The position numbers and the translations under genes are program-made. The notes below the pieces were generated by a model, which was given only the letters and a program-made list of their open reading frames with translations, was not told where the DNA came from and did no database searches. Of a DNA stretch of 30,708 nt, positions 14,702-22,940 are shown in pieces. Every line of letters begins with the position of its first letter. Positions within the stretch are counted from its first letter, which is position 1. Origin of the DNA: Pseudomonadota bacterium (lineage in GTDB: Bacteria; Pseudomonadota; Alphaproteobacteria; Rhizobiales; Xanthobacteraceae); contig JAEYAU010000188.1 in NCBI GenBank assembly GCA_023404705.1, positions 1-30,708 of the forward strand, in the 5' to 3' direction.

Positions 14702-15583
14702 CTACTCCGCGGCCTGCGCGGTCTCCGACAGGTTCTCCAGCGACGAGATGATGTGCTCGCCCAGCGCCTCGATGATGGCGGTGCTTTCGTGCGGCGAGCG
14801 CAACAGGCCAATCTGGCAGGGCGGCAGGTCCGGGAAGCCGTCGGCCGGCGTGAGGATGCGCATGCCGGGACGCAAGCCCGACTCCGGCAGCACCGAAACC
14901 GCGAGACCTGCGAGCACCGCGGCCGTCACCGCGACGGCGCTCGAGCTCGAATAGGAGAGGCGATACGGGTGGCCGACAGTTTCCAGCCGCTCGATCGCGA
15001 GCCGCCGCCACGCGCAGGTCTGCCGTCCGAGCGCTAGCGGCACCGGCGATTCCGCATGTGTCGAATGACGCCCCGAGGTGACCCACAGCAGCCGTTCGCG
15101 GCGGAAGGTCTCGGAGGCGCGGATCGACTCGCAATTGGTGACGATCGCGAGGTCGAGCTCGTTCGCATTGATGTGCCGCGCGAGCTCGACCGATGGCTCG
15201 CACGTCACGGTCAGCTCGACCCCCGGATAGGCGCGTGAGAAGCGCGCCATGATGTCGGGCAGATAGCGATCCGCATAATCGTCGGGCACGCCGACCCGGA
15301 CGCGTCCCGTCATCTCGCGATCCGAGAAGGCCGCCAGCGTCTCCATGTTGAGCTTGATGATGCGCCGCGCGTAGTCGAGCAGGCGCTCGCCGTCCTCGGT
15401 GAGCTTCGAGGCGCGCCCGTCGCGCGCGAAGATCGGCCGGTCGAGCCGCTCCTCCAGCCGCTTCATCTGCATCGAGACCGCCGACTGCGTCTTGTGAACG
15501 ATGTCGGCCGCCTTGGTGAAGCTGCCGGTCTCGGCGATCGCCAGGAAGGTCCGAAGCTGGTCGACGTCCAGAAGGGTGGTCAT
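14702..15583 (-). CDS. LysR-family transcriptional regulator
   Basis: A 293-residue LysR regulator. The N-terminal helix-turn-helix covers residues 5-64, with LRTFLAIAETGSFTKAADIV and the recognition helix TQSAVSMQMKRLEERL. A linker helix and the effector-binding periplasmic-binding-like domain (about 88-280) follow, with RVRVGVPDDYADRYLP at its start. The ATG at 15583 is chosen because GGAG is eight bases upstream; a GTG at 15607 would add eight unrelated residues. It is divergent from the DUF1127 gene and shares an unusually A/T-rich intergenic region with it, which LysR proteins commonly control. Target and inducer are unknown. Confidence 0.93.
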   Translation of the reverse strand: MTTLLDVDQLRTFLAIAETGSFTKAADIVHKTQSAVSMQMKRLEERLDRPIFARDGRASKLTEDGERLLDYARRIIKLNMETLAAFSDREMTGRVRVGVPDDYADRYLPDIMARFSRAYPGVELTVTCEPSVELARHINANELDLAIVTNCESIRASETFRRERLLWVTSGRHSTHAESPVPLALGRQTCAWRRLAIERLETVGHPYRLSYSSSSAVAVTAAVLAGLAVSVLPESGLRPGMRILTPADGFPDLPPCQIGLLRSPHESTAIIEALGEHIISSLENLSETAQAAE

Positions 15584-15612
15584 GGGGAGGGCTCCGCCAA
15601 ACATCACCGCTG

Positions 15613-15654
15613 ATGATTGGTCAGATTAAAAACATTCGTTTCACTTATCAATAG
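15613..15654. promoter_or_regulatory. A/T-rich divergent regulatory region between LysR and DUF1127 genes
   Basis: This stretch is strikingly A/T-rich for this DNA. On the minus strand a TTGATA (15651-15646) and TTTAAT (15630-15625) resemble -35 and -10 boxes for the LysR gene, with a shorter than ideal 15-base spacer. TGATTGG at the left and TATCAAT at the right give partly inverted ends (ATTG/CAAT) around a T-N11-A-like region, the form favoured by LysR proteins. Exact binding sites are not resolved. Confidence 0.45.
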
Positions 15655-15771
15655 GCCGGTGCCATGTTCGTGACGTCAGGGCAGGTAGGTTGAGTCTCGC
15701 AGCGGCACCGTCGGAGGACGCGTGGCCCGCAACAGGCGCCTCTTGCCCTCGCTGGACCCCTGGAGGTTGTC

Positions 15772-16158
15772 ATGACTGCGCATGCCGAGACCCGGAAGAT
15801 CGCCGCTCCCCTTCTCATGGGGCTGATCGTGAACGCCGCTGCGTTCGTGATCGTGGGCACGCGCAAAGTCGTCCAGGGCTATCGCAATCGCCGCGACGCG
15901 GCCCTCCTGGCGGGGCTCGATGACCGGATGCTGTCGGACATCGGGCTCACCCGGGGGGATCTTCGCGACGCGTTCTCCGAGCCTATGTGGCGCGACCCGA
16001 CCGCAGTTCTGGTGAGCCGCGCCGAGGAGCGCCGACAGACCCGCGGCCGCGTATGCAAGACGCTGCAGCTCAGCCCGCTGATCGCGCCTTCGGTCATCCC
16101 CGAGGCCGAAGCCTTCTGCCGGCCGCCGACCAATCGCCCCTCGTATCAGGCGATCTGA
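15772..16158 (+). CDS. DUF1127 protein with N-terminal hydrophobic segment
   Basis: A 128-residue protein with a strong GGAGG Shine-Dalgarno. Residues 12-30 (APLLMGLIVNAAAFVIVGT) are hydrophobic and probably form a membrane helix. Residues about 34-72 are a DUF1127 domain, with GYRNRRDAALLAGLDDRMLSDIGL and RGDLRDAF. The remaining 50 residues are a Pro/Arg-rich tail of no known type. DUF1127 proteins are usually under 100 residues and arginine-rich; some in alphaproteobacteria affect phosphate/carbon metabolism and RNA turnover. Here the extra hydrophobic start suggests membrane attachment, which is less usual. It is divergent from a LysR gene that probably controls it and ends in a clear terminator. 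Confidence 0.88.
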   Translation: MTAHAETRKIAAPLLMGLIVNAAAFVIVGTRKVVQGYRNRRDAALLAGLDDRMLSDIGLTRGDLRDAFSEPMWRDPTAVLVSRAEERRQTRGRVCKTLQLSPLIAPSVIPEAEAFCRPPTNRPSYQAI

Positions 16159-16267
16159 CTCATCCATGCGGCAGAGGGTTGCCTCTGACCGCCAACCCGA
16201 TCCCGGCCGATCCTCCCCCCATCGGCCAAGTATCCGGCGGCCTTGATCCCCTCAGGCTCCGGACTTC

Positions 16268-16300
16268 GCGCCCGCCGGCCCGTTCCCGGCGGGCGCTTTT
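16268..16300 (+). terminator. Rho-independent terminator after the DUF1127 gene
   Basis: Perfect 11-bp stem GCGCCCGCCGG (16268-16278) with CCGGCGGGCGC (16286-16296), a 7-base loop and a TTTT tail. It lies between the DUF1127 gene and the convergent KefB gene. Confidence 0.85.
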
Positions 16301-16332
16301 CGTTTCGCCCGCCTCGCTGATCAGCCCGAGAA

Positions 16333-18162
16333 TTACGTCTCGCTGTGGATGATGTCATCGGCGTCTGCATTGAGCGGGCGCGACTGCCGGACCGGTGCGA
16401 TCAGCGGCTCGGGCTGTGGCCGGGCATAGATCTTGTCGAGTCCCGCCATGACGTCGCCCGCCTGCTGCAGGGCGAGCCGCTCCTGGTCGCGCCGGCGCAC
16501 GTCCTCCTGCACTGCGATCGCGCTCTCCGCGTCGAGCCCGAGCGCCTCGAGCACGCTGCGGCCGAAGGTGAGCGCCGATTCGTAGGTCTCGCGCAGCTCG
16601 AAATCGACGCCCGCCCGGATCAGCTCCAGCGAATGCGTGCGGTCATAGGAGCGCACGTAGAGCTTTGCGCCCGGGCACTCGCTGCGCACCAGCTCCACGA
16701 TGCGGCTCGCGGCATCGCGCTTGTCGACGCACACCGCGACCATGCGCACATTGTTCACGCCCGCGGCGCGCAGCACGTCGAGCCGCGTGCCGTCGCCGTA
16801 ATAGACCTTGAAGCCGAAGCGGCTTGCGCTCTGGATCATCTCGGCGTCGTTGTCGAGCGCCGTGACGTCCACGCCTTGCGCCAGCAGGCATTGCGACACG
16901 AGCTGCCCGAAGCGGCCGAAACCGATCAGCAGCACCGAGCCTTTGACGCCGTCGAAGCTTTCGGGCTCCGGCTCCGCGGTCTGCGTGAAGCGCGCGAGCA
17001 GCGTCTCGGTCAGCGTCGCGAAAGGCGGACCGATCAGCATGGTGACGGCCGCGATCGCCGAGAGGAGGCTCGCGGCGCGCGCATCAAGCACCGCAAGTGA
17101 CAGGCCGAGCGGCACCAGCACGAATGCGAACTCGCCCGCCGGGGTGAGCACCGAGCCGGCGCGCAGCGCATCGCCCGTACGTGCGCACGTCGCGCGGAAC
17201 AGCGCCCACACGACCGCGGCCTTGAGCACCGTGATCGCCAGCGCGGCCGCGATGATCAGCCAGAGATTCGCCCACACGGCCGCCATGTCGATCGACATGC
17301 CGACGCCCATGAAGAACAGCGCCAGCAATAGCCCGCGGAACGGCTCGATGTCGGCCTCGAGCTCGTGGCGATAGTTCGACTCCGCGAGCAGCACGCCCGC
17401 CAAAAAGGCGCCGAGCGCCATCGACATGCCGACCGCATGCATCAGCTCGGCCGCGCCGAGCACGATCAGCAGCGCGGCCGCGGTCATTACCTCGCGCGCG
17501 CCGGTGCCGGCGAGCAGCCGGAACAGCGGATTGAGCAGATAGCGCCCCGCGATCACGACGCAGGCGATCGCGCCAGCCGCGAGGCCGACCGAGGTCATGG
17601 TCTCGCCGGCGCTGCGGCCGTGATCGGCCATGACAGGCGCGAGCAGCGGCAGCGCCGCCAGCAGCGGGACGATCGACATGTCCTGGAACAGCAGGACCGC
17701 GAAGGCGCGCTGGCCGTAGGTCTCGTGCAGATGTCCGCGCTCTTCCAGGATCGTGAGCGCAATCGAGGTCGCCGACATCGCCAGCGCGACACCGCCGATG
17801 ATCGCGCCGCGCCACCCGGTGAGCCCGATCGCATAGGCGAGGAGGCCGAGCACAGTCGCCGTGAGGATGAGCTGCGCGGCGCCGAGCCCGAAGATGTCGC
17901 GCCGCATCGCGAGCAGCCGCGAGAGCTTCAGCTCGAGGCCGATCAGGAACAGCAGCAGCACGACGCCGAGCTCCGCCACGGTGAGGATCGTGCCCGGCGC
18001 GCTGAACACGCGCAGCCCGAATGGGCCGATCACCACGCCCGCCGCGAGGTACGCGACGATCGCCGAGAGCCGCGCGCCGCGCGCGATCGGGACGCTCACC
18101 ACGGCGGCAGCCAGCAGCACCACGCCGAGGAAGAGGAAGCCGAACTCGTTCGAGTGGTTCAT
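16333..18162 (-). CDS. kefB: KefB-type monovalent cation/proton antiporter
   Basis: A 609-residue CPA2-family K+/H+ antiporter in the inner membrane. Residues 1-390 form the 12-13 helix exchanger domain, with the LLFQDMSIVPLLA motif at about 157-169 and GAFLAGVLLAES at about 251-262. A TrkA-N (RCK) domain starts near 408 with the dinucleotide-binding motif LLIGFGRFGQ (411-420) and LDNDAE further on. A hydrophilic tail of about 80 residues ends the protein. KefB/KefC proteins release K+ in response to glutathione adducts of electrophiles, but whether this one is glutathione-gated cannot be told. KefC or YbaL-like naming would be equally fair. It is leftward, 51 bases downstream of the HAD gene on the same strand. 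No strong Shine-Dalgarno precedes the ATG. Confidence 0.92.
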   Translation of the reverse strand: MNHSNEFGFLFLGVVLLAAAVVSVPIARGARLSAIVAYLAAGVVIGPFGLRVFSAPGTILTVAELGVVLLLFLIGLELKLSRLLAMRRDIFGLGAAQLILTATVLGLLAYAIGLTGWRGAIIGGVALAMSATSIALTILEERGHLHETYGQRAFAVLLFQDMSIVPLLAALPLLAPVMADHGRSAGETMTSVGLAAGAIACVVIAGRYLLNPLFRLLAGTGAREVMTAAALLIVLGAAELMHAVGMSMALGAFLAGVLLAESNYRHELEADIEPFRGLLLALFFMGVGMSIDMAAVWANLWLIIAAALAITVLKAAVVWALFRATCARTGDALRAGSVLTPAGEFAFVLVPLGLSLAVLDARAASLLSAIAAVTMLIGPPFATLTETLLARFTQTAEPEPESFDGVKGSVLLIGFGRFGQLVSQCLLAQGVDVTALDNDAEMIQSASRFGFKVYYGDGTRLDVLRAAGVNNVRMVAVCVDKRDAASRIVELVRSECPGAKLYVRSYDRTHSLELIRAGVDFELRETYESALTFGRSVLEALGLDAESAIAVQEDVRRRDQERLALQQAGDVMAGLDKIYARPQPEPLIAPVRQSRPLNADADDIIHSET

Positions 18163-18213
18163 GGCTCAGGTCCAAAGATAAAGCGCGCGCAGACCGCGCG
18201 AGCCGAGACAGTC

Positions 18214-18858
18214 TCACGAAGACGCAGGCACATCCGTCCGCAGGCCGAGCGCCGCGAGCCGCGTCAGCAGGCCCGCGATGCCATCGAAATGGTGAGCCAT
18301 CAGGCCGGCGCGCTCGGCGCCTGCCACGTTCACGCGCTTGTCGTCGATCATCAGCGCGGCTTCGGCCGCGACGCCGACACGCGCCGTGAGCAGCCGATAG
18401 ACCGTGGGATCGGGCTTGCGCGTTTTGAACTGTGCCGAGACGAAGAGATGCTCACCGAACAGGCGCGCCACCTCGGGGAACAAGTCCCCGATGGTCTCGC
18501 GCGTCAGCAGCCCATTGTTCGTCAGCAGCGCGAGCCGGACCGTGCCTTGCAATGCCTGCACGAGCGCGAGCATGCGCGGGTTGGGTGTCATCGCGGCCCG
18601 GCGCGCCTCGACCCATTGCGCGCGGCTGAGCGCCACGCCGAGCCGCTCGCCGAAGCCCTGCAGATAGGTCGCGGCATCGATGGCGCCCGCATCCGAGGTG
18701 GCTTCGAAGCCGGAGTCCCAGATCGCGGCGCGAATCTCGTCCGGATCCCGGCCCGAGAACTCGGCGAGCCGCGCGAGCCGGGTCGGCAGGTCGTAACGGC
18801 AAAGCACGTCGTCCATGTCGAAGATGACGAGCTCGGGCTGCGGGGAATTCGTCGTCAC
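18214..18858 (-). CDS. HAD-family hydrolase
   Basis: A 214-residue HAD superfamily phosphatase-like enzyme of subfamily IA. Motif I is VIFDMDDVL with the nucleophile Asp14 and the acid Asp16. Motif II is LLTNNG, the conserved Lys is in KTRKPDPTVY, and motif IV is the Asp pair in LMIDDKRVN. A helical cap lies between motifs I and II. The start is uncertain: a GTG at 18858 places motif I near the N-terminus as is usual, while a GTG at 18909 adds 17 residues without domain sequence. Substrate unknown; relatives include phosphoglycolate- and haloacid-type enzymes. It is upstream of and codirectional with the KefB gene. Confidence 0.87.
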   Translation of the reverse strand: MTTNSPQPELVIFDMDDVLCRYDLPTRLARLAEFSGRDPDEIRAAIWDSGFEATSDAGAIDAATYLQGFGERLGVALSRAQWVEARRAAMTPNPRMLALVQALQGTVRLALLTNNGLLTRETIGDLFPEVARLFGEHLFVSAQFKTRKPDPTVYRLLTARVGVAAEAALMIDDKRVNVAGAERAGLMAHHFDGIAGLLTRLAALGLRTDVPASS

Positions 18859-18985
18859 GGGATTTCGGGGCTCACCTCGGTGTGAATTGAGACGAATGCA
18901 CGGGGGCACTCCCTCAAAAGACCACTTCCCAAAAAGATGTTATCGGAGCAAGTAGAGTCACGGATCCGACCTGGAGGGAGATCGG

Positions 18986-19525
18986 ATGAGGGGGCGGCTC
19001 CCCGTTTGGCTGTCCGGATTGTGGTTCGTGCTGGTCCTCGCCGGGCCCGCGCTGGGCCAGGCCGGCTATGACCGGCTCGGCAGCGACTATACGAACTTTC
19101 AGGTGCGTTCCGCCGATCCCGCGGCTTGCGCGGCGCGTTGCGACCGCGAGTCGCGCTGCCGCGCTTGGAGCTTCGTCTATCCGCGCCCCGAGTCGCAGAT
19201 CGCCGTGTGCTGGCTCAAATACCGGGTGCCGCCGCGGGTCGAGAGCGCCTGCTGCGTCTCCGGCATCAAGGGCGCGGGCGTGATCGAGCCGAAGGGCGGC
19301 GCCGAGTATTCGATCGATCGCTGGGGCGGCGACTACAAGGACCTGGAGATCGCGGCCGATGCCGCGGGCCGCACCTGCCAGAAGGCCTGCGAGGACGACA
19401 ACAAGTGCCGCGCCTGGACCTATGTGCGTCCCGGCTATGTGGGCACCGGCGCCCACTGCTATCTCAAGGACAAGATCACCCGACCGCGCCGCAAGCCCTG
19501 CTGCGTGTCCGGCGTGGTGAGGTAA
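18986..19525 (+). CDS. Secreted tandem PAN/Apple-domain protein
   Basis: A 179-residue exported protein. Residues 1-24 form a signal peptide (LSGLWFVLVLAGPALG, likely cut after GQA or ALG). The rest is two copies of a PAN/Apple-like domain of about 70 residues. Each copy has the pattern DY...C..C...C-RAW, then C-x-LK, then CCVSG (first copy 27-93, second about 107-177). The repeated CCVSG ends and CRAW cores show that the copies arose by duplication. PAN domains bind proteins or carbohydrates and are held by disulfides. Function here is unknown. A GGAGGGAG precedes the start. It is divergent from the HAD gene and not clearly linked to its neighbours. Confidence 0.87.
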   Translation: MRGRLPVWLSGLWFVLVLAGPALGQAGYDRLGSDYTNFQVRSADPAACAARCDRESRCRAWSFVYPRPESQIAVCWLKYRVPPRVESACCVSGIKGAGVIEPKGGAEYSIDRWGGDYKDLEIAADAAGRTCQKACEDDNKCRAWTYVRPGYVGTGAHCYLKDKITRPRRKPCCVSGVVR

Positions 19526-19603
19526 ATGGTCGCGCGCGATCGCGGACGCACCGTCCTGCGAACTCTCCTAAGATCGACGGGGCTTCACTCCGAGAGGTCG
19601 CCA

Positions 19604-19966
19604 ATGACTTGTCGTCTCGCCACTCGCCGCTTCACCCTCGTTGCCGCGCTCGCCTTTATCGCGGGTCCCGCCGTCGCGCATCACGGCTGGGGCAGCTACG
19701 ACGCCGCCAAGCCGATCACGGTCGCGGGTCCGATCCTCACCTCGAAATACGAGAACCCGCACGTGACGCTCACGGTGCGCAGCAATGACAAGGTCTGGAC
19801 CGTCACGCTCGCACCCACCTCGCGCATGGTGACGCGCGGCGCGCTCATCGAGATGGTGGCGGTGGGCAAGAACGTCTCGGCCTACGGCTATCCCTCGACC
19901 GCACAACCGGACGAGATGCGCGCCGAGCGCATTACGGTCGATGGCAAGTCGGTCGAGATGCGCTAG
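19604..19966 (+). CDS. DUF6152 family exported protein
   Basis: A 120-residue exported protein of unknown function. Residues 1-25 are a signal peptide (FTLVAALAFIAGPAVA) that would leave His26-His27 at the mature N-terminus (HHGWGSYD). A small beta-rich domain follows with the family motif ENPHVTLTV (His53) and VWTVTLAPTSRM, resembling an OB-like fold. The ATG at 19604 follows GAGAGG; upstream codons in the same frame run into the PAN gene's end and are not coding. The next gene, 17 bases downstream, encodes a DUF6644 membrane protein, so the two are probably one unit. An N-terminal His plus a second His could bind copper, as in CopC; this is inference. Confidence 0.82.
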   Translation: MTCRLATRRFTLVAALAFIAGPAVAHHGWGSYDAAKPITVAGPILTSKYENPHVTLTVRSNDKVWTVTLAPTSRMVTRGALIEMVAVGKNVSAYGYPSTAQPDEMRAERITVDGKSVEMR

Positions 19967-19983
19967 TCACAAAGAGCTGCGCG

Positions 19984-20475
19984 ATGGAGCACGAAGGTCC
20001 GGCGCTGTTCGTGGCGCTCGAGCAGTCCGGCTTCGCGGCCGCGATCCGGCAATCGATCTGGATCTATCCTTTCGCCAATGTCGGGCACATCGTGTCGCTG
20101 TTCGTCTTCGCGGGTGCGCTCGCGATCATGGATGTGCGCCTGATCGGCGGCTTCGCGGCGACGTCGCCGGCGCGCGTGATCGAAGGCGCCCGCCGCGTCG
20201 TGCTGCTCGCGCTGTGCGCGCTCGCCTTCACGGGCTTCCTGCTGTTCGCGGCGGAAGCCGGCCACGTCATCATCAATCCGGTGTTCCTGGCGAAGCTCGC
20301 GCTGATCGGCGCCGGTCTCGTCAATGTCGCGGTCTTCGAGTTCGGCATCCGCCGCCAGCTCGAGAAGCTTCCGCCCAATACGCCCATGCCCGCCGCCGCG
20401 CGCCGCGCCGGCTACACCTCGCTCGCGATCTGGATCCTGGTCGCGGCCTGCGGGCGGACGATCGCTTACCTCTAG
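19984..20475 (+). CDS. DUF6644 family 4-TM membrane protein
   Basis: A 163-residue inner-membrane protein with four hydrophobic segments: about 28-55, 70-90, 98-122 and 142-162. The first holds His35 (YPFANVGHIVSLFVFAGALA), ending in the family signature MDVRLIGG. His94 (AEAGHVIINP) is near the end of the second. Such helix-embedded His residues are found in heme- or copper-linked 4-TM families such as CopD and HemJ, so a cofactor role is possible but unproven. It is 17 bases downstream of the DUF6152 gene. Its stop is one base away from the convergent tldD stop, leaving no room for a terminator between them. Confidence 0.82.
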   Translation: MEHEGPALFVALEQSGFAAAIRQSIWIYPFANVGHIVSLFVFAGALAIMDVRLIGGFAATSPARVIEGARRVVLLALCALAFTGFLLFAAEAGHVIINPVFLAKLALIGAGLVNVAVFEFGIRRQLEKLPPNTPMPAAARRAGYTSLAIWILVAACGRTIAYL

Positions 20476-20476
20476 C

Positions 20477-21901
20477 TCAGCCCGTCCCGCCCACTGTGAT
20501 CTGGTCCATGCGCAGGCTGGGCTGACCGACGCCCACCGGGACGCCCTGGCCGTTCTTGCCGCAGGTGCCGATGCCGAGATCGAGCGCCAGGTCGTTGCCG
20601 ATCATGCTGATGCGGTGCAGGTCGGTCGGCCCATTGCCGATCAGCATGGCGCCCTTCACGGGCGCGCCGATCTTGCCGTTCTCGATCTTATAGGCCTCGG
20701 TGCACTGGAACACGTACTTGCCGGACGTGATGTCCACTTGTCCGCCGCCGAACGACACCGCGTAGATGCCGTTCTTCACCGACGCGAGAATCTCCTGCGG
20801 ATCGCGGCCGCCGGCCAGCATGTAGGTGTTGGTCATGCGCGGCATCGGGACGTGAGCGTAGCTCTCGCGCCGGCCGTTGCCGGTCGGCTTCATGCCCATC
20901 AGGCGCGCGTTCTGGCGGTCCTGCATGTAGCCGACCAGAATGCCGTCCTCGATCAGCACCGTGCGGTTGCTCGGCGTGCCTTCGTCGTCGATGGTGAGCG
21001 AGCCGCGCCGCTCCGAGATCGTGCCGTCGTCCACGACGGTCACGCCCTTGGCCGCAACCTGCTGGCCCATCAGCCCCGCGAAGGCCGAAGTCTTCTTGCG
21101 ATTGAAATCGCCCTCCAGCCCGTGGCCCACGGCCTCGTGCAGCATCACGCCGGGCCAGCCCGAGCCGAGCACCACGTCCATCTCGCCCGCAGGGGCGGGG
21201 ACCGCCTCGAGGTTCACCAGGGCCTGGCGCACCGCGTCGTCGGCCGCGGTTTTCCACGCTTCCGTGGTGAGCAGCCGCGCAAAGCCCTCGCGCCCGCCAT
21301 AGCCATGGCTGCCGGTCTCCTGGCGATCGCCCTTGCCGGCGACCACCGAGACGTTGATCCGCGTCAGCGGCCGCACGTCGCGGTAGGTTGTGCCGTCGGC
21401 GCGCATGATCTCGACCACTTGCCAGGTGGCGCCGATGCTCACCGAGACCTGCCGCACGCTCGGGTCCTTCGCCCGCACATAGGCGTCGATCTGTTCGAGG
21501 AGGCGCACCTTGCTCTCGAAGCTCGGCGCCGCGAGCGGATTCTCGTCGCTGTAGAGGCGCACATTGGTGCGCGGCGGCGCCGCCGCATATTGTCCGGAAT
21601 AGCCGCCCTGGACGGCGCGTACCGACTCGACCGCGCGCGCGATCGCGGCTTCCGAGACGTCCGAGGCATGCGCATAGCCGACCGCCTCGCCCTTCACGGC
21701 GCGCAGCCCGAAGCCCTGCGCGGTGTCGTAGGTCGCCTGCTTCAGCCGGCCATTGTCGAATACCAGTGCCTCGGCCTGGCGATATTCGAGGAAGAGTTCC
21801 CCATCATCGGCGCCGTCGAGTCCACGGCCGATCAGACGGCTGACGGCGTCGCGGTCCAACCCGGCGCGGTCGATCAGGGAAACAGGGGACGGCTCGGTCA
21901 T
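20477..21901 (-). CDS. tldD: TldD metalloprotease
   Basis: A 474-residue peptidase of the TldD/PmbA family, which with TldE (PmbA) degrades unfolded or leader peptides in the cytoplasm. The zinc site HEAVGH is at 255-260, in the family context GWPGVMLHEAVGHGLEGD, followed by the C-terminal conserved GNGRRESYAHVPMPRMTN and VDITSGKYVF blocks. The C-terminal GIGTCGKNGQGVPVGVGQPS is also family-typical. The length is usual. The start at 21901 has GAGGAA at proper spacing; the frame runs on upstream through the IalB gene region without coding meaning. It is 107 bases downstream of the IalB-family gene on the same strand. Its TldE partner is not in the window. Confidence 0.94.
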   Translation of the reverse strand: MTEPSPVSLIDRAGLDRDAVSRLIGRGLDGADDGELFLEYRQAEALVFDNGRLKQATYDTAQGFGLRAVKGEAVGYAHASDVSEAAIARAVESVRAVQGGYSGQYAAAPPRTNVRLYSDENPLAAPSFESKVRLLEQIDAYVRAKDPSVRQVSVSIGATWQVVEIMRADGTTYRDVRPLTRINVSVVAGKGDRQETGSHGYGGREGFARLLTTEAWKTAADDAVRQALVNLEAVPAPAGEMDVVLGSGWPGVMLHEAVGHGLEGDFNRKKTSAFAGLMGQQVAAKGVTVVDDGTISERRGSLTIDDEGTPSNRTVLIEDGILVGYMQDRQNARLMGMKPTGNGRRESYAHVPMPRMTNTYMLAGGRDPQEILASVKNGIYAVSFGGGQVDITSGKYVFQCTEAYKIENGKIGAPVKGAMLIGNGPTDLHRISMIGNDLALDLGIGTCGKNGQGVPVGVGQPSLRMDQITVGGTG

Positions 21902-22008
21902 GGCGGGTTCCTCGGGGTTTCCCGCAAGATAGGCGCGGGGAGGCAGCCCCGAAAGGGCGCCTCGGTCGAAAGGTCCAGAACGAGACCCGAGGCCGAAGGG
22001 GCAGAACG

Positions 22009-22533
22009 CTAGGGCAGCTTGTCGAAGCCTTCGCCGAAGCCCTTCAGGCCCATCGGGATGCCGATGCCTTCCTCGGGTGTCTGGAAGATGATGAAGGTCG
22101 CGCCTTGCCCACTGCGCAACGTGTTCAGCAGGTTGTCGTCCATCATGACTTCGGCGACGCAGCCGTTGGGCAGGCAGCGCACGAAACCGGCCCGGCCGAC
22201 ATCGTTGTTGTCGATCTTCAGTCCGAGACCCGACGGAAGCAGCACGCCGAGGGGTGCCAGCACGCGCATCAGCCGGCCCTTCTGGTCCGCGGTCTTCAGG
22301 ACGATGACGGTGAGCCCGACATTCGGCCGGTCCTCTGCCGTGACGCTCTGGATCAGGGCGCACTGCTCGGTCTTGGCGCCGGGCGGCGTATCGCAGCGGA
22401 TCTGCCAGTCGCCATGCACCGACTTGACGACCCCTTGCGCCGACGCGCCGCCGAGGGCTGCGAGCATGAAGCCGGCCGCGATGAGGGCCATCCCGGGTGC
22501 GGCCGCGCGGGCTGCAGGCATCAAGCTACGCAT
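22009..22533 (-). CDS. Invasion-associated locus B (IalB) family protein
   Basis: A 174-residue exported protein of the IalB family, named from Bartonella but widespread in free-living rhizobia. Residues 1-32 include a signal peptide with a hydrophobic core (MALIAAGFMLAALGGASAQ). The mature part begins with VHGDWQIRCDTPPG and has CALIQ, GFVRCLPNGCVAEV and four Cys in two likely disulfides. The ATG at 22533 has AGGA nine bases upstream. It is divergent from coxB and codirectional with tldD, a common placement in Rhizobiales. Its function in free-living species is unknown; a periplasmic role is expected. Confidence 0.9.
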   Translation of the reverse strand: MRSLMPAARAAAPGMALIAAGFMLAALGGASAQGVVKSVHGDWQIRCDTPPGAKTEQCALIQSVTAEDRPNVGLTVIVLKTADQKGRLMRVLAPLGVLLPSGLGLKIDNNDVGRAGFVRCLPNGCVAEVMMDDNLLNTLRSGQGATFIIFQTPEEGIGIPMGLKGFGEGFDKLP

Positions 22534-22940
22534 CGTTCGGTCCTGTTCCCGGCGGTGGTCTCGACGTCGCCGAATCGCGGATCCCGCGGCATTTGCGCTC
22601 GTCGTGGGGTACATGGCGTTGCAACCTTGTCAAGAACGCGGCGGGTCGCGCCGCCGTGGCGCTACGGAAGCAAGTCGAAAAGGGCCTGCAAACCGGGCGC
22701 TTGCGCGATACCGCCAGCTCCGCCGCGCAATCATGCCCTGATGTCGACGACGCACGTTGCGACCCGGTCTAATTTGTGGTTTGAGATGCCCGGGTTCCGA
22801 ACGTCCCGCCACACCCTCGCGCCGGAGCCCTGATCGACGGCTTTGCCGTACCTGAGCGGGTGAACGAACCCTGCTGGTTGGACAGCGTTTGGTTCGAAAT
22901 CGGTCGGTAAAGGTCGGAACACGAAGGAGCGGACACGGCA
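22534..22940. other. Divergent intergenic region between IalB and coxB genes
   Basis: About 400 bases without a convincing gene. It should hold the leftward IalB/tldD promoter and the rightward cytochrome oxidase promoter. A weak hairpin (GCGGCG 22638-22643 with CGCCGC 22649-22654) is the only structure noted. I saw no FNR/FixK-type TTGAT-N4-ATCAA box. Short frames here lack motifs. Confidence 0.5.

Noticed and set aside
17365..18885. 506-codon plus-strand frame across the KefB and HAD genes
   Set aside because: Charged, His/Arg/Glu-rich antisense translation; both minus-strand genes have complete motifs.
22534..22940. FNR/FixK-type oxygen-response box before coxB
   Set aside because: No TTGAT-N4-ATCAA-like dyad was found on either strand.
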